From positions 1 to 38,655 of the IMG/VR virus record IMGVR_UViG_3300020027_000020: a DNA stretch of 38,655 nucleotides. One strand, given 5' to 3'. The translations under genes were made by a program, and so were the position numbers. The notes under the pieces were generated by a model that did no database searches, had not been told where the DNA came from, and was given only the letters and a program-made list of their open reading frames with translations. This DNA comes from a virus. How positions within the stretch are numbered: position 1 is the first letter of the stretch; each line of letters begins with the position of its first letter. This document shows, piece after piece, positions 6,488 through 13,729 of this stretch.

Positions 6488-8129
6488 GCTCAAGCTGCGC
6501 GACTACCAGACCGAGGCGATCGACGCCGTGTTCGCGGCGTGGTCCGACGGGATGCAGCGTCCTGCCATCGTGCTCCCCACCGGGGCCGGCAAGACGGTCG
6601 TGTTCTCGCAGCTGGTCAAGGAGTTCTTTCTCCGGCAGAGCAAGCGCGAGAACGCGATCGGAGACATGCAGGGAGCGTCTCGCGTCATCATCCTGGTGCA
6701 CCGCGATGAGCTTGCGGATCAGGCGATCGCCAAGCTGCGGTCCATCGCGCCGGACCTGAACGTCGGCAAGGTGAAGGCCAAGGACGACGACACAGATGCC
6801 GACGTCATGGTCTGCTCCGTGCAGACGCTGGCCACCCCCAGCGGGAGGCGGATCGCCCGAGTGCAGGGCGACCAGGGCATCTTCGGAGACGTCGGCCTGA
6901 TCATCACGGACGAGTGCCACCACGCCGCGGCTGCCTCGTACCAGAAGGTGTACGCCGCCTTCCCCGATGCGCTACAGCTCGGGGTCACGGCGACGATGGC
7001 GCGCGGCGACGGGGTCGGTCTCGGGTCCGTGTGGGAGGAGGTGGTATTCAGCCGCTCTCTCCTGTGGATGATCTCCCGGGGGTACCTCTCCGACGTCAAG
7101 GCAGTGCGCATCGACGTAGCAGGTCTCGACATGGGATCTGTGAAAACCTCGCGGGGCGACTACCAGGCCGGCCAGTTGGGCGAGGCGATGGAGGCGGCGG
7201 GCGCAGAGAAGGTCATCGCCCGCGCATACAAGGAGCACGCGGCCGACCGGCAGGGGGTGGTGTTCACACCGACCGTGGCCACCGCTGAGGAGACGGCCGC
7301 CGCGCTGAACATGGCCGACATCCCTTCGGCCGCGATCTCGGGGGAGACCCCGGGCCCGGAGCGACGACTCATCTTTGAGGAGTTCCGCACGGGGCAGGTG
7401 CAGGTGCTGGTGAACTGCATGGTGCTGACTGAGGGGTTCGACGCGCCGTGGGCATCGTGCGCCGTGATCGCGCGGCCGACGCAGTCCAACTCGCTGTACA
7501 TCCAGATGGTTGGTCGAGTGCTCCGCCCGTACCCCGGCAAGTCGGATGCCCTGGTACTTGATCTGGTCGGCGCCTCCTCCAACAAGCTGTGCACGCTCAT
7601 CGACCTTGAGCCCGGGGCCGTGATGTCGCTCAAGCCGGGCGAGTTGCTGGCCGACGCGGTGGTGCGGGAGGCGGAGGAAGCCAACGAGGTACCGCGGCAG
7701 GGCTCCATCGCGTTCGCCCTGAAGAACAAGGAGATCAGTCTCTTCGCCGCGTCGGACAAGGCGTGGTCGCGCACCCAGAAGGGCGTCATGTTCATCGGGT
7801 GCGGGGACACGACCGTGTTCCTGTGGCCGGGCGACGGGGCCTGGGACGTGTGCACGGTGACCAAGGGCGCGCCGAAGTGGGTGCGCACGCAGTACACCGG
7901 GCTGGACGTCGGCAGCGCGATGGCGTGGGGCGAGGCGGTGGCCGAGGACTACGAGACGTTCGGCGTCCACAAGGGCGCAGCGTGGCGGAAGAAGAAGCCC
8001 TCGGAGAAGGTCGTCGCTCTGGCCGGCCGGATGGGCATCCCGGTCGAGGGGCTGCGTGCAGGAGAGGTGTCAGACGCGATCGATATCGTCTTCAAGTCGC
8101 AGCTGTTCGACCGGCACGTCCCGCGGTAG
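6480..8129 (+). CDS. SF2 DNA/RNA helicase (RAD25/ResIII type)
   Basis: A 549-residue superfamily 2 helicase. Motif I PTGAGKT is near residues 35-41, motif II DECHH near 145, and motif VI QMVGRVLRP near 342. The N-terminus (KLRDYQTEAI) is the Q-motif region of the type III restriction/RAD25 helicase group. About 190 residues follow the helicase core with no recognised domain. No restriction nuclease or methylase lies nearby, so this is a phage DNA-processing helicase, probably acting with the RecB-like nuclease at 8531. It closes the early rightward series; a promoter begins four bases after its stop. Confidence 0.9.
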   Translation: MTELKLRDYQTEAIDAVFAAWSDGMQRPAIVLPTGAGKTVVFSQLVKEFFLRQSKRENAIGDMQGASRVIILVHRDELADQAIAKLRSIAPDLNVGKVKAKDDDTDADVMVCSVQTLATPSGRRIARVQGDQGIFGDVGLIITDECHHAAAASYQKVYAAFPDALQLGVTATMARGDGVGLGSVWEEVVFSRSLLWMISRGYLSDVKAVRIDVAGLDMGSVKTSRGDYQAGQLGEAMEAAGAEKVIARAYKEHAADRQGVVFTPTVATAEETAAALNMADIPSAAISGETPGPERRLIFEEFRTGQVQVLVNCMVLTEGFDAPWASCAVIARPTQSNSLYIQMVGRVLRPYPGKSDALVLDLVGASSNKLCTLIDLEPGAVMSLKPGELLADAVVREAEEANEVPRQGSIAFALKNKEISLFAASDKAWSRTQKGVMFIGCGDTTVFLWPGDGAWDVCTVTKGAPKWVRTQYTGLDVGSAMAWGEAVAEDYETFGVHKGAAWRKKKPSEKVVALAGRMGIPVEGLRAGEVSDAIDIVFKSQLFDRHVPR

Positions 8130-8132
8130 GGC

Positions 8133-8161
8133 TTGACACGATCGATTCATTCATGTCTACT
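8133..8161 (+). promoter_or_regulatory. Rightward promoter with operator core
   Basis: TTGACA (8133-8138), a 17-nt spacer and TCTACT (8156-8161). The shared operator core TGACACGATCGATTCA spans 8134-8149, and TAGGGCATC follows the -10 as at the two leftward sister promoters. It drives three micro-genes (8188-8472), ends at the hairpin 8481-8511 and may read through into the nuclease gene. Confidence 0.8.
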
Positions 8162-8187
8162 TAGGGCATCAAGAGAACGGAGCGCCC

Positions 8188-8259
8188 GTGAAGAACGTGT
8201 GCCCCTACTGCAAGCGCCAGTACCCGTGCATCTGCCGAAAGGGAAAGACAAATGGCTGA
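8188..8259 (+). CDS. Micro-protein with CPYC/CIC cysteines, 23 aa
   Basis: GTG at 8188 follows GGAG six bases upstream and encodes 23 residues with four cysteines (CPYC and CIC separated by a basic stretch) and a basic tail. The spacing fits a single zinc-binding knuckle. Its stop overlaps the next ATG. It is the first gene behind the 8133 promoter, which supports it as real despite its size. Confidence 0.5.
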   Translation: MKNVCPYCKRQYPCICRKGKTNG

Positions 8260-8407
8260 CAAGGAATACACCCCCGCGATCGTGGTCACCGACGCGGGCA
8301 CGCCGACCGGACAGTCCACCGTCACGGACCTTGCGTCCGGTAACAGCATCCTCGTCCCGACCACGACCGCCGGAATCTCGCAGGGGATCCGGGACGTCAA
8401 CAAGTGA
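8252..8407 (+). CDS. Hypothetical protein, 51 aa
   Basis: ATG at 8252 overlaps the preceding stop. The product is rich in Thr, Val and Gly, with no charged clusters or membrane segment, and looks like a small beta-rich protein. Its last codons overlap the GTG of the next micro-gene. Function unknown. Confidence 0.6.
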   Translation: MADKEYTPAIVVTDAGTPTGQSTVTDLASGNSILVPTTTAGISQGIRDVNK

Positions 8408-8472
8408 TCGGCTGGGTCGCGGTCATCGTGATCGGTGTCTGCCTGGTCATCGCAGGTACGTACAAGCACTGA
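8404..8472 (+). CDS. Micro membrane peptide, 22 aa
   Basis: GTG at 8404 overlaps the previous stop (GTGA). The product is essentially one hydrophobic helix (VIGWVAVIVIGVCLVIAG) with a short basic tail. It is too short for a standard holin, but it is a complete transmembrane peptide in an operon led by a strong promoter, ending eight bases before a terminator. Confidence 0.5.
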   Translation: MIGWVAVIVIGVCLVIAGTYKH

Positions 8473-8480
8473 CAGAAAGC

Positions 8481-8511
8481 GAGAGCGCCCCCGGTGAGTG
8501 GGGGCGCTCTC
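8481..8511 (+). terminator. Hairpin terminator after the micro-gene operon
   Basis: A perfect 12-bp stem (8481-8492 with 8500-8511) with a 7-nt loop starts eight bases after the stop of the 22-aa peptide and lies 19 bases before the nuclease gene. No U-tract follows. It likely separates high expression of the micro-genes from lower expression of the nuclease. Confidence 0.7.
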
Positions 8512-8530
8512 TCCATCGTAAGGGGAGATC

Positions 8531-9973
8531 ATGGCAGAGCGTAAGTGCGGGACGTGCCGGGAACCGGGGCACACGCGGGCGACGTGCCCGCAAGAGACCG
8601 AAGTCGGGGCGGTGACGATCACGTCGGTCCCGGTGCTGGATGCGTTCGCAGGGCCCGCTCCGATCTACACCGGGAGCAAGCCGGGTCCGTGGTTCAGCGC
8701 CGCGTTCCCCGGGATCTGCGAGAAGGGCGGAGAGGGGTTCGAGGCGGGCGACGAGGTGCGCGCCGACGGGGAGGGCGGGTACGAGTGCCGCGACTGCGTG
8801 ACGGACGCGGAGCAGCCTCCTGTGCCGACCGCGTGGGAGCGGCCGACCGCTGCGAACGTGAAGATGCCTGAGTCGGCGCCCGCCGCGGACCTCTTCACAG
8901 CTCCGGCTCCGGTCACGATCGTGGCTCCGGCGGAGCGCGACGACGACCCGCTCACCAACCGGTACGGCTACCTGATCAAGGACCCGCGCACCGGGGAGTA
9001 CAACCGGCACAAGAATGGGAACGTCAAGCCGTTCACGCGGACGTCCACCCTGGTGAAGGCCGCGTCGAACCAGGCGGGCATCACCGATTGGCAGCAGCGC
9101 AACGTGGTCATGGGGGCCGTGCTCCGGCCGGATCTGGTGGCTCAGGCACGCGGACTGAACCACGAGGAGCACAAGGATCAGTTGCAGGCGATCGCCCGCA
9201 TGCTCGGCGAGGCGGCGGGCAGCCGGTCGGGGTCCGACGCGGGGACGATGTTCCACACGATTACGGAGCATCTCGACGCCGGTACCGCGACCCTGGCGCA
9301 GGTGCCCAAGGAGTACCGGGAACTGGCCCGGAAGTACAAGGCGGCGCTGGATGAGGCCGGCTTCCGCGTCGTCCCGGACATGATCGAGCAGGCGGTATTC
9401 CTCGGCCAGTACGGCGGGATCGGTGGGCAGTTCGATAGGGTCCTCTTTCACGAGCCGACCGGCACGTACGTCATGGCCGACGTCAAGTCCGGCAAGTCGA
9501 TGGACTTCGGGTGGTCGGAGATCGAAGCTCAGGAGTGGGTCTACGCCACGGCGTACAACGAGTTCGGCACCTGGGACCACAAGGCCAAGGTGTGGCACGC
9601 ACCCAAGTACCGGGTAGCCACGGACTACGGGCTGGTCATGCACACGCCGGTGAAGGGCCCGAAGGCCGGACAGGTCTCCCTCCTGCGCACGGACCTCGCA
9701 CGGGGAGGCCGCCACGCGGAGCTGTGCGCCACTGTGAGGGCAGCGGACAGCGTTCGGGCAAAGCCGGTCGCGTGGTCCGCTCCGGACGACTGGAGCGCCG
9801 TTGGGCGCCCCGCGGAACGGGACTGGGACCGAGAGTTCTCCGACGTTCGGTCGGTGCGGGAGGCTGGTGTGTTGTGGCAGGAAGCAAAGGTCGCCGGGGT
9901 CGACCCGATGGAGCTCAACCACCTGGTGCAGCTTGCTCAGTCGACTCTCCGCGCGGCCGGCGTAAGCGGGTAG
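8531..9973 (+). CDS. RecB/Cas4-like PD-(D/E)XK nuclease with N-terminal zinc knuckle
   Basis: A 480-residue nuclease. Residues 6-19 form a CX2CX4HX4C zinc knuckle. The catalytic region shows FHTITEHLD (near 240), GGQFDRV (near 301), MADVKSGK (near 316-322) and AQEWVYATAY (near 334), the order of the RecB/Cas4 exonuclease family. A linker of about 100 residues rich in Ala and Pro lies between, with another cysteine pair (CRDC). ATG 8531 has GGGGAG upstream. It probably processes phage DNA ends for recombination or packaging together with the SF2 helicase and Hjc resolvase. The zinc knuckle suggests single-strand binding. Confidence 0.85.
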   Translation: MAERKCGTCREPGHTRATCPQETEVGAVTITSVPVLDAFAGPAPIYTGSKPGPWFSAAFPGICEKGGEGFEAGDEVRADGEGGYECRDCVTDAEQPPVPTAWERPTAANVKMPESAPAADLFTAPAPVTIVAPAERDDDPLTNRYGYLIKDPRTGEYNRHKNGNVKPFTRTSTLVKAASNQAGITDWQQRNVVMGAVLRPDLVAQARGLNHEEHKDQLQAIARMLGEAAGSRSGSDAGTMFHTITEHLDAGTATLAQVPKEYRELARKYKAALDEAGFRVVPDMIEQAVFLGQYGGIGGQFDRVLFHEPTGTYVMADVKSGKSMDFGWSEIEAQEWVYATAYNEFGTWDHKAKVWHAPKYRVATDYGLVMHTPVKGPKAGQVSLLRTDLARGGRHAELCATVRAADSVRAKPVAWSAPDDWSAVGRPAERDWDREFSDVRSVREAGVLWQEAKVAGVDPMELNHLVQLAQSTLRAAGVSG

Positions 9974-9983
9974 ATGCCCGATG

Positions 9984-10012
9984 TTGACATCGCGGGGCCC
10001 GCGGGATACGTT
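9984..10012 (+). promoter_or_regulatory. Rightward promoter before the tRNA
   Basis: TTGACA (9984-9989), an exact 17-nt spacer and TACGTT (10007-10012). The spacer holds an inverted repeat, CGCGGG-G-CCCGCG, that could bind a dimeric regulator. It lacks the TGACACGATCG operator but shares the atgcccga box before -35 with the 4943 promoter. It should transcribe the tRNA and the gene at 10400. The leader 10013-10116 contains a GGGAGCGG/CCGCTCCC inverted pair and no gene. Confidence 0.75.
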
Positions 10013-10116
10013 GTAGATGCACAAGGGGGAGCGGCTCCCATCCAACGCTCGGACAGAATCCGCTCCCCTCCCAAAGACTCCCACCGGACGCCTCGCAGTC
10101 GGCCGGTGACGGAGGT

Positions 10117-10187
10117 TCCGCAGTAGCTCAACGGCAGAGTGCCCACCATCCAGGTGGGAGATCCGGGTTCGAATCCCGGATGCGGAG
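10117..10187 (+). tRNA. Atypical tRNA, formal anticodon UCC (Gly?)
   Basis: A cloverleaf is visible: acceptor 10117-10123 with 10180-10186 (one G-A mismatch at the base), a GCTC/GAGT D-stem, a perfect anticodon stem CCCAC/GTGGG, a 4-nt variable loop, and a perfect T-arm CCGGG-TTCGAAT-CCCGG. The 7-nt anticodon loop is CATCCAG, so the formal anticodon is TCC (10149-10151), but position 33 is A instead of the near-invariant U. Position 73 is G and CCA is not encoded. G73 is unusual for Gly tRNA and more like Trp, yet a CCA reading would require broken stem pairs. Amino-acid identity is uncertain. Confidence 0.75.
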
Positions 10188-10399
10188 CGAGTCTACGACC
10201 CACCGTGAAGGGCAAACGGCTTCTGGCCAACACCCTGGATCGGGCGAAAGATTCGGTGAGGCTTCGGCTCAACTGGTCGGAAGAGTCATAAGCAGGGAAG
10301 TCCATCCCGAACCTACACCAAACGGACACGGCGCCCTGCCACTTTTGACGGGGCAGGGCGCCAACCACAGAACCCGACACAGAAACGGAACCCGAAACC
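10188..10399 (+). other. Untranslated leader between tRNA and gene 10400
   Basis: This 212-base stretch contains no convincing gene. A 28-codon frame from GTG 10205 lacks a ribosome site. The main feature is a hairpin at 10330-10362. The last 30 bases before ATG 10400 have no clear Shine-Dalgarno sequence, only GGAACCC. The region may be the 5' part of the mRNA released by processing at the tRNA 3' end. Confidence 0.5.
10330..10362 (+). terminator. Hairpin upstream of gene 10400
   Basis: An 11-bp perfect stem (10330-10340 with 10352-10362) with an 11-nt loop containing TTTT. It lies 38 bases before the start of the next gene. It could terminate the tRNA transcript, or act as a stabilising or regulatory structure in the leader of gene 10400. 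No separate promoter was found after it, which argues for a leader structure. Confidence 0.5.
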
Positions 10400-10906
10400 A
10401 TGACCGACCCGTTCTCCACCCCGGCTGTCATCGCATCGCAGTTCGCCTCAGCGCAGTCCTTCAAGGGACGTCTGGTGCTCATCGCGCCGACCAAGTACGA
10501 GACGGATGTTCCGAACGCCCGTGACGCGTCCAAGACAGCCGATCGTCTGACGGCCACCGTGACCACGGTCGACGGCCAGGGCCCGGTGCAGATCTTCTCC
10601 GACCGCAACGCAACGGGCAAGTACCTTGAGGGCCCCGAGCACAAGGGCGTGTGGTTCGGCCAGGAGCGCATCGTTGGGGCAGTTGCCCCGGACCGTACCT
10701 TCAAGCCCGGATCCCTGGTGCTCGCCAGGATCGACACGTACAAGAAGGACAAGGGCGCCGGGGTCGGTAACCCGTGGGGTCTCATCGACCCGACCGAGGA
10801 CGACAAGCGGATCGCCCGGGAGTTCCTCGCCAACCGTACGGTCGCTGCCGCGTCGCCCGCCACCGCCAAGGAAGAGAACCCGTTCGGTGGTGGAGCCCCC
10901 TTCTAG
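10400..10906 (+). CDS. Putative ssDNA-binding protein, 168 aa
   Basis: The first 120 residues look beta-rich (FKGRLVLIAPTKYE, then VTTVDGQGPVQI, then KPGSLVLARIDTY), consistent with an OB-like fold, and the protein ends in a flexible Ala-rich linker and the aromatic tail NPFGGGAPF, similar in style to SSB tails. It is the last gene of the replication/recombination block, facing the late genes across a bidirectional terminator. I infer ssDNA binding from fold appearance, tail and position; sequence-family recognition is weak. The start has poor ribosome-site similarity. Confidence 0.55.
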   Translation: MTDPFSTPAVIASQFASAQSFKGRLVLIAPTKYETDVPNARDASKTADRLTATVTTVDGQGPVQIFSDRNATGKYLEGPEHKGVWFGQERIVGAVAPDRTFKPGSLVLARIDTYKKDKGAGVGNPWGLIDPTEDDKRIAREFLANRTVAAASPATAKEENPFGGGAPF

Positions 10907-10964
10907 ACCATCCGGCCCGGTTGCACCCACGGGCCCCGAGAGAAGTGACGCTCTCGGTTCCACA

Positions 10965-10999
10965 GAGAAGCCCCACCGTCCCCCACGGTGGGGCTTCTC
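10965..10999. terminator. Bidirectional terminator between convergent units
   Basis: A perfect 15-bp stem (10965-10979 with 10985-10999) closes a C5 loop. It sits between the rightward gene ending at 10906 and the leftward gene ending at 11006. It is the strongest hairpin in the window and is well placed to stop both the early rightward and late leftward transcripts. Confidence 0.85.
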
Positions 11000-11005
11000 G
11001 CTGCG

Positions 11006-11221
11006 CTACTTCAGTAGTCCGGCGGACGCCTTGTCGCCGATGTAGCGCGCGGCGACCCCCTTGAGCAGCGCCATGGCAGCAGTGACCCCGGCGAATCCGG
11101 CGCCCTGCCACACGCTGAGGCTGGTCAGGTCGATCCCGTTGGTGACCAGGAAGGCGAGAGCGGCGCCGAGGAACGTCGCGGCAACGCGCTCCGCCAGGTC
11201 GAGCACGAACGTCTTGGTCAT
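11006..11221 (-). CDS. r1t-type holin
   Basis: A 71-residue protein with two hydrophobic segments (AATFLGAALAFLV near 13-25 and GAGFAGVTAAMALLKGVAA near 40-58) and the tail GDKASAGLL. The pattern of an N-terminal LDLAERV helix, two segments and a GDxxSA end matches r1t-like phage holins of actinophages. It would form membrane lesions that release the amidase. It is the last gene of the late leftward block, two bases after the last tail gene and far from the endolysin at 32115, which is encoded near the other end of that block. Confidence 0.8.
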   Translation of the reverse strand: MTKTFVLDLAERVAATFLGAALAFLVTNGIDLTSLSVWQGAGFAGVTAAMALLKGVAARYIGDKASAGLLK

Positions 11222-11223
11222 GG

Positions 11224-11799
11224 TCAGATCCTTGCTACGAGGAAGCCCGTGAGGCTTCGGGAGAAGAGCGGGAACACCGACCGTGTGCCCGCCACGTTGG
11301 TGGTGAGGATGGCACGGATGGAGTTACCCGTGCCGGTGCCGGTCATCTCCTGCATCCCGGTCACGGAGATGGTGCGGTTCCCGTCGGCGTTGTTCGGCAT
11401 CTCCGTGGCTTTGGCCGACGCGACCAGGAACGTGGAGTACAGCTCCAGGGACACCCACCCGATGTTCAGCCACTGTGGGTAGGACACCGTGGCCGTGAAC
11501 ATCCACATGCCGTGGATGTTCGGGATGAACGTGTCGCGCGGCATGGAGGTGGAGCCGGCCGCCAGCGCCCCGCCATTGTTCTCCTCCAGGACGTCGTACG
11601 ACACGGTCGCTGTGGCGCCCGCGCCGTACGCCTGCCGGGCCGACGCGGTCGCCCGGAACATGACGCGCTGCTGGACCGTGTCCTGTACGGACTTGAGGTC
11701 GGCGTCGTACGCCTCGGCCAGCGCCTGCAAGTCCTCCGTGATCCGCATCGGGGAACTCGGGTCCGGGTACGGGTACCCCCGGTTCGGTGTGACGCCCAT
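11224..11799 (-). CDS. Minor tail protein, beta-rich C-terminus
   Basis: A 191-residue tail-tip or fibre component. The N-terminal 45 residues (GYPYPDPS, then DLQALAEAYDADL) match the starts of the proteins at 11801 and 13158 and look like a trimerising helical module. The rest resembles a jelly-roll/C1q-like domain with alternating hydrophobic strands. ATG 11799 has GGGAGG upstream; the longer frame extends into the previous gene and is rejected. Probably part of the receptor-binding apparatus. Confidence 0.65.
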   Translation of the reverse strand: MGVTPNRGYPYPDPSSPMRITEDLQALAEAYDADLKSVQDTVQQRVMFRATASARQAYGAGATATVSYDVLEENNGGALAAGSTSMPRDTFIPNIHGMWMFTATVSYPQWLNIGWVSLELYSTFLVASAKATEMPNNADGNRTISVTGMQEMTGTGTGNSIRAILTTNVAGTRSVFPLFSRSLTGFLVARI

Positions 11800-11800
11800 G

Positions 11801-12394
11801 TCAGAATCCTCCCCCGCCGTTGCTGACCTTGGTGGCCCAGAAATTCCGGTCCTGAATGTTGATGCCCGCCGCGCTGTTCTGCCGGACCACGACCGTGACG
11901 TCCACCGTGGTGATGCCGTCGGCGTAGACCATCGACTGGGGGTTGATGTATGTCTGGCCCGGCGTGGTGTCGAGGTTGCTGGACACGCCGCGCATGGTCT
12001 GCACACCGCCGCCGACGCCGGCCGAGTTGACGATGGTGGCGCTCACCCCGTACGTGCCGAGGGTGTTGGACAGGGCTATGGACGCTCCGACCAGGTAGAT
12101 GCCCTGGTCGATGAGCTGGATCCGGGTGGCGTTCACCCCGATGTTCGCCATGTTGTCGTTGTCGAAGTCCTCCGCCGCCCACACCACGGTGACGTTGGTC
12201 GCCGGGGCCACGAGCTGATTGGCGATCCCGGAGAGCTTGCAGGTGGGGCGCGTGGACGCCGCGGTCAGCCGGTCTTCAAGCTGCTGCACCAACGTGTCCA
12301 TGTCGGTGGCCATGTCCTGAAACTGTGCCTGGGTGGTGGAGATCGCGTCGGAGTACAGCGGGTAGCTGATTCCGAGGGGCGTGTTGGCGGGCAT
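11801..12394 (-). CDS. Minor tail protein, 197 aa
   Basis: It starts with GISYPLYSDAIS and a DMATDMDTLVQQLEDRL helix, the same module as its two neighbours, followed by a Thr/Val/Asn-rich beta domain ending in a Gly-rich tail. The start ATG overlaps the stop of the upstream gene. Probably a fibre subunit or a decoration of the tail tip. Confidence 0.65.
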   Translation of the reverse strand: MPANTPLGISYPLYSDAISTTQAQFQDMATDMDTLVQQLEDRLTAASTRPTCKLSGIANQLVAPATNVTVVWAAEDFDNDNMANIGVNATRIQLIDQGIYLVGASIALSNTLGTYGVSATIVNSAGVGGGVQTMRGVSSNLDTTPGQTYINPQSMVYADGITTVDVTVVVRQNSAAGINIQDRNFWATKVSNGGGGF

Positions 12395-13158
12395 CAGACC
12401 TCATTCCGGCGGAGAGTGGCGAAGTCCCATACGACGCCGGTGGTGTTCATCGCGGTGGTGCGGAGACCCATTCTGACGTAGCCGTTCACCGGGGCCGTCA
12501 CCGTGCCGGACAGGGGCGTGAACGGCGGTGCCTGGGGGAGCGCGGTGGCCGCGGCGATGAGGGAATCGGCGGACGACGTGGTCGGGTACAGGTCGGTGGT
12601 GTTGGCGAACCACAGCGCGTACAGCCCGGCGTTCACCGGGTCCGGGGTCTCTGCCCCGAACGAGGCGCCCGCGTAGACGGAGAGCGTCAGGATCTCCCCG
12701 AGCTGCACCGGCACCGGCGCGGAGTACAGGAAGCTCTCAGCGGAGACAGCCGAGTTGGAGAGGACAAGCGCCGAGTTGCCCCCGTCGACGGACACATCGT
12801 CCGTGACCGTGGCCGACGACGTCGAGGTGATGTTGTAGAGCGTCCACGTGACCGGGAACGTGCCGTCCGGGGAGTCCTCGAAGGATCCGTTCGTGAGCAG
12901 GTTCTCGCCGGCCCCGGCGATGCGGCCGAGGATCTGCCACGAGGAGTCCTGCCGCACAACGGAGACGAGATCGCCCGCGCGCGGGAGGTCGGCCGCGGAC
13001 GGGTTGACGCCGAACGGCAGGACGTAGCTCGCGCGGAAGGCGGTGCCCCCGACCACGACGATGGCTGACCCGAGGGTCGCGCTTGCGATGGTGCCGGTGC
13101 GCACCTGGGCAGACGGGCCCGACGACGCAGCGATCGTCTGGGTGCTGACGTTGGTCAT
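12394..13158 (-). CDS. Minor tail protein with CBM-like domain, 254 aa
   Basis: The N-terminal 85 residues form a small beta domain (AGDLVSVVRQDSSWQILGRI). From NLLTNGSFEDSPDGTFPVTW onward it looks like a carbohydrate-binding jelly roll of the type that begins 'N-x-S-F-E', ending at VVWDFATLRRNEV. Such domains bind cell-wall glycans, so this is a candidate receptor-binding protein. ATG 13158 overlaps the upstream stop and has GGAGAAG upstream. Confidence 0.7.
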   Translation of the reverse strand: MTNVSTQTIAASSGPSAQVRTGTIASATLGSAIVVVGGTAFRASYVLPFGVNPSAADLPRAGDLVSVVRQDSSWQILGRIAGAGENLLTNGSFEDSPDGTFPVTWTLYNITSTSSATVTDDVSVDGGNSALVLSNSAVSAESFLYSAPVPVQLGEILTLSVYAGASFGAETPDPVNAGLYALWFANTTDLYPTTSSADSLIAAATALPQAPPFTPLSGTVTAPVNGYVRMGLRTTAMNTTGVVWDFATLRRNEV

Positions 13159-13727
13159 CAGAACTTCTCCAACTGGACGCACCACAGGCGGGACGTGTAC
13201 GTGTAGGCCAGTGCGGCGGCGGAGCTGTGGCGGCCCTGTGTCTGGAGCGCCGTGTTCGGCTGCGTCACGGAGAGCACGGCGACCGACTGCCCGATCGCCG
13301 TGTTGGTGTTGACCGCGAAGCCGGGCGTCTGGAAGTTCGACTCGGCGACACCGTTGAGCAGGAAGCGGGTCCGGACCGACGTGATGCCGACTGCGGTCAT
13401 GGAGATGTACGCCGCGATCCAGTACCGGCCGGGCTCGTTGATGTTCACCCAGCCGTTGGAGATGTCCGCCATCCCGTTGCCCTGGGAGATCGAGGCCGAG
13501 CTGTAGAAGGGGGTGACGTTCTGGCCGACAGCCGCGACCGCCGCGCCGCTGGCCACGCGAACCGCGTCCGGGGTGAACACCCAGTCGAACGCCAGATCGT
13601 AGACTCCGTCCAGCGCGGTGTCGGCCGCGATCGCCAGATCGTAGAAGTCCGCGATGTCCGAGGCGTCCTTGCGGAGCGGCGGATCGCACTCCGGGTAGGG
13701 GATGTCGTAGTTCAGCGTGGTGCCCAT
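13158..13727 (-). CDS. Minor tail protein, C1q-like domain, 189 aa
   Basis: The N-terminus NYDIPYPECDPPLRKD and DLAIAADTALDGVYDLA is the most complete version of the module shared with 11224 and 11801. The C-terminal 120 residues (FYSSASISQGNG, then NEPGRYWIAAYISM) resemble a C1q/TNF-like beta sandwich. ATG 13727 is two bases after the upstream stop. The ribosome site is weak (GACGAG). Confidence 0.65.
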   Translation of the reverse strand: MGTTLNYDIPYPECDPPLRKDASDIADFYDLAIAADTALDGVYDLAFDWVFTPDAVRVASGAAVAAVGQNVTPFYSSASISQGNGMADISNGWVNINEPGRYWIAAYISMTAVGITSVRTRFLLNGVAESNFQTPGFAVNTNTAIGQSVAVLSVTQPNTALQTQGRHSSAAALAYTYTSRLWCVQLEKF

Positions 13728-13729
13728 CG

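Noticed and set aside
10205-10291. 28-codon frame from GTG after the tRNA
   Set aside because: No ribosome site, weak composition and no coupling to neighbours; left as leader.
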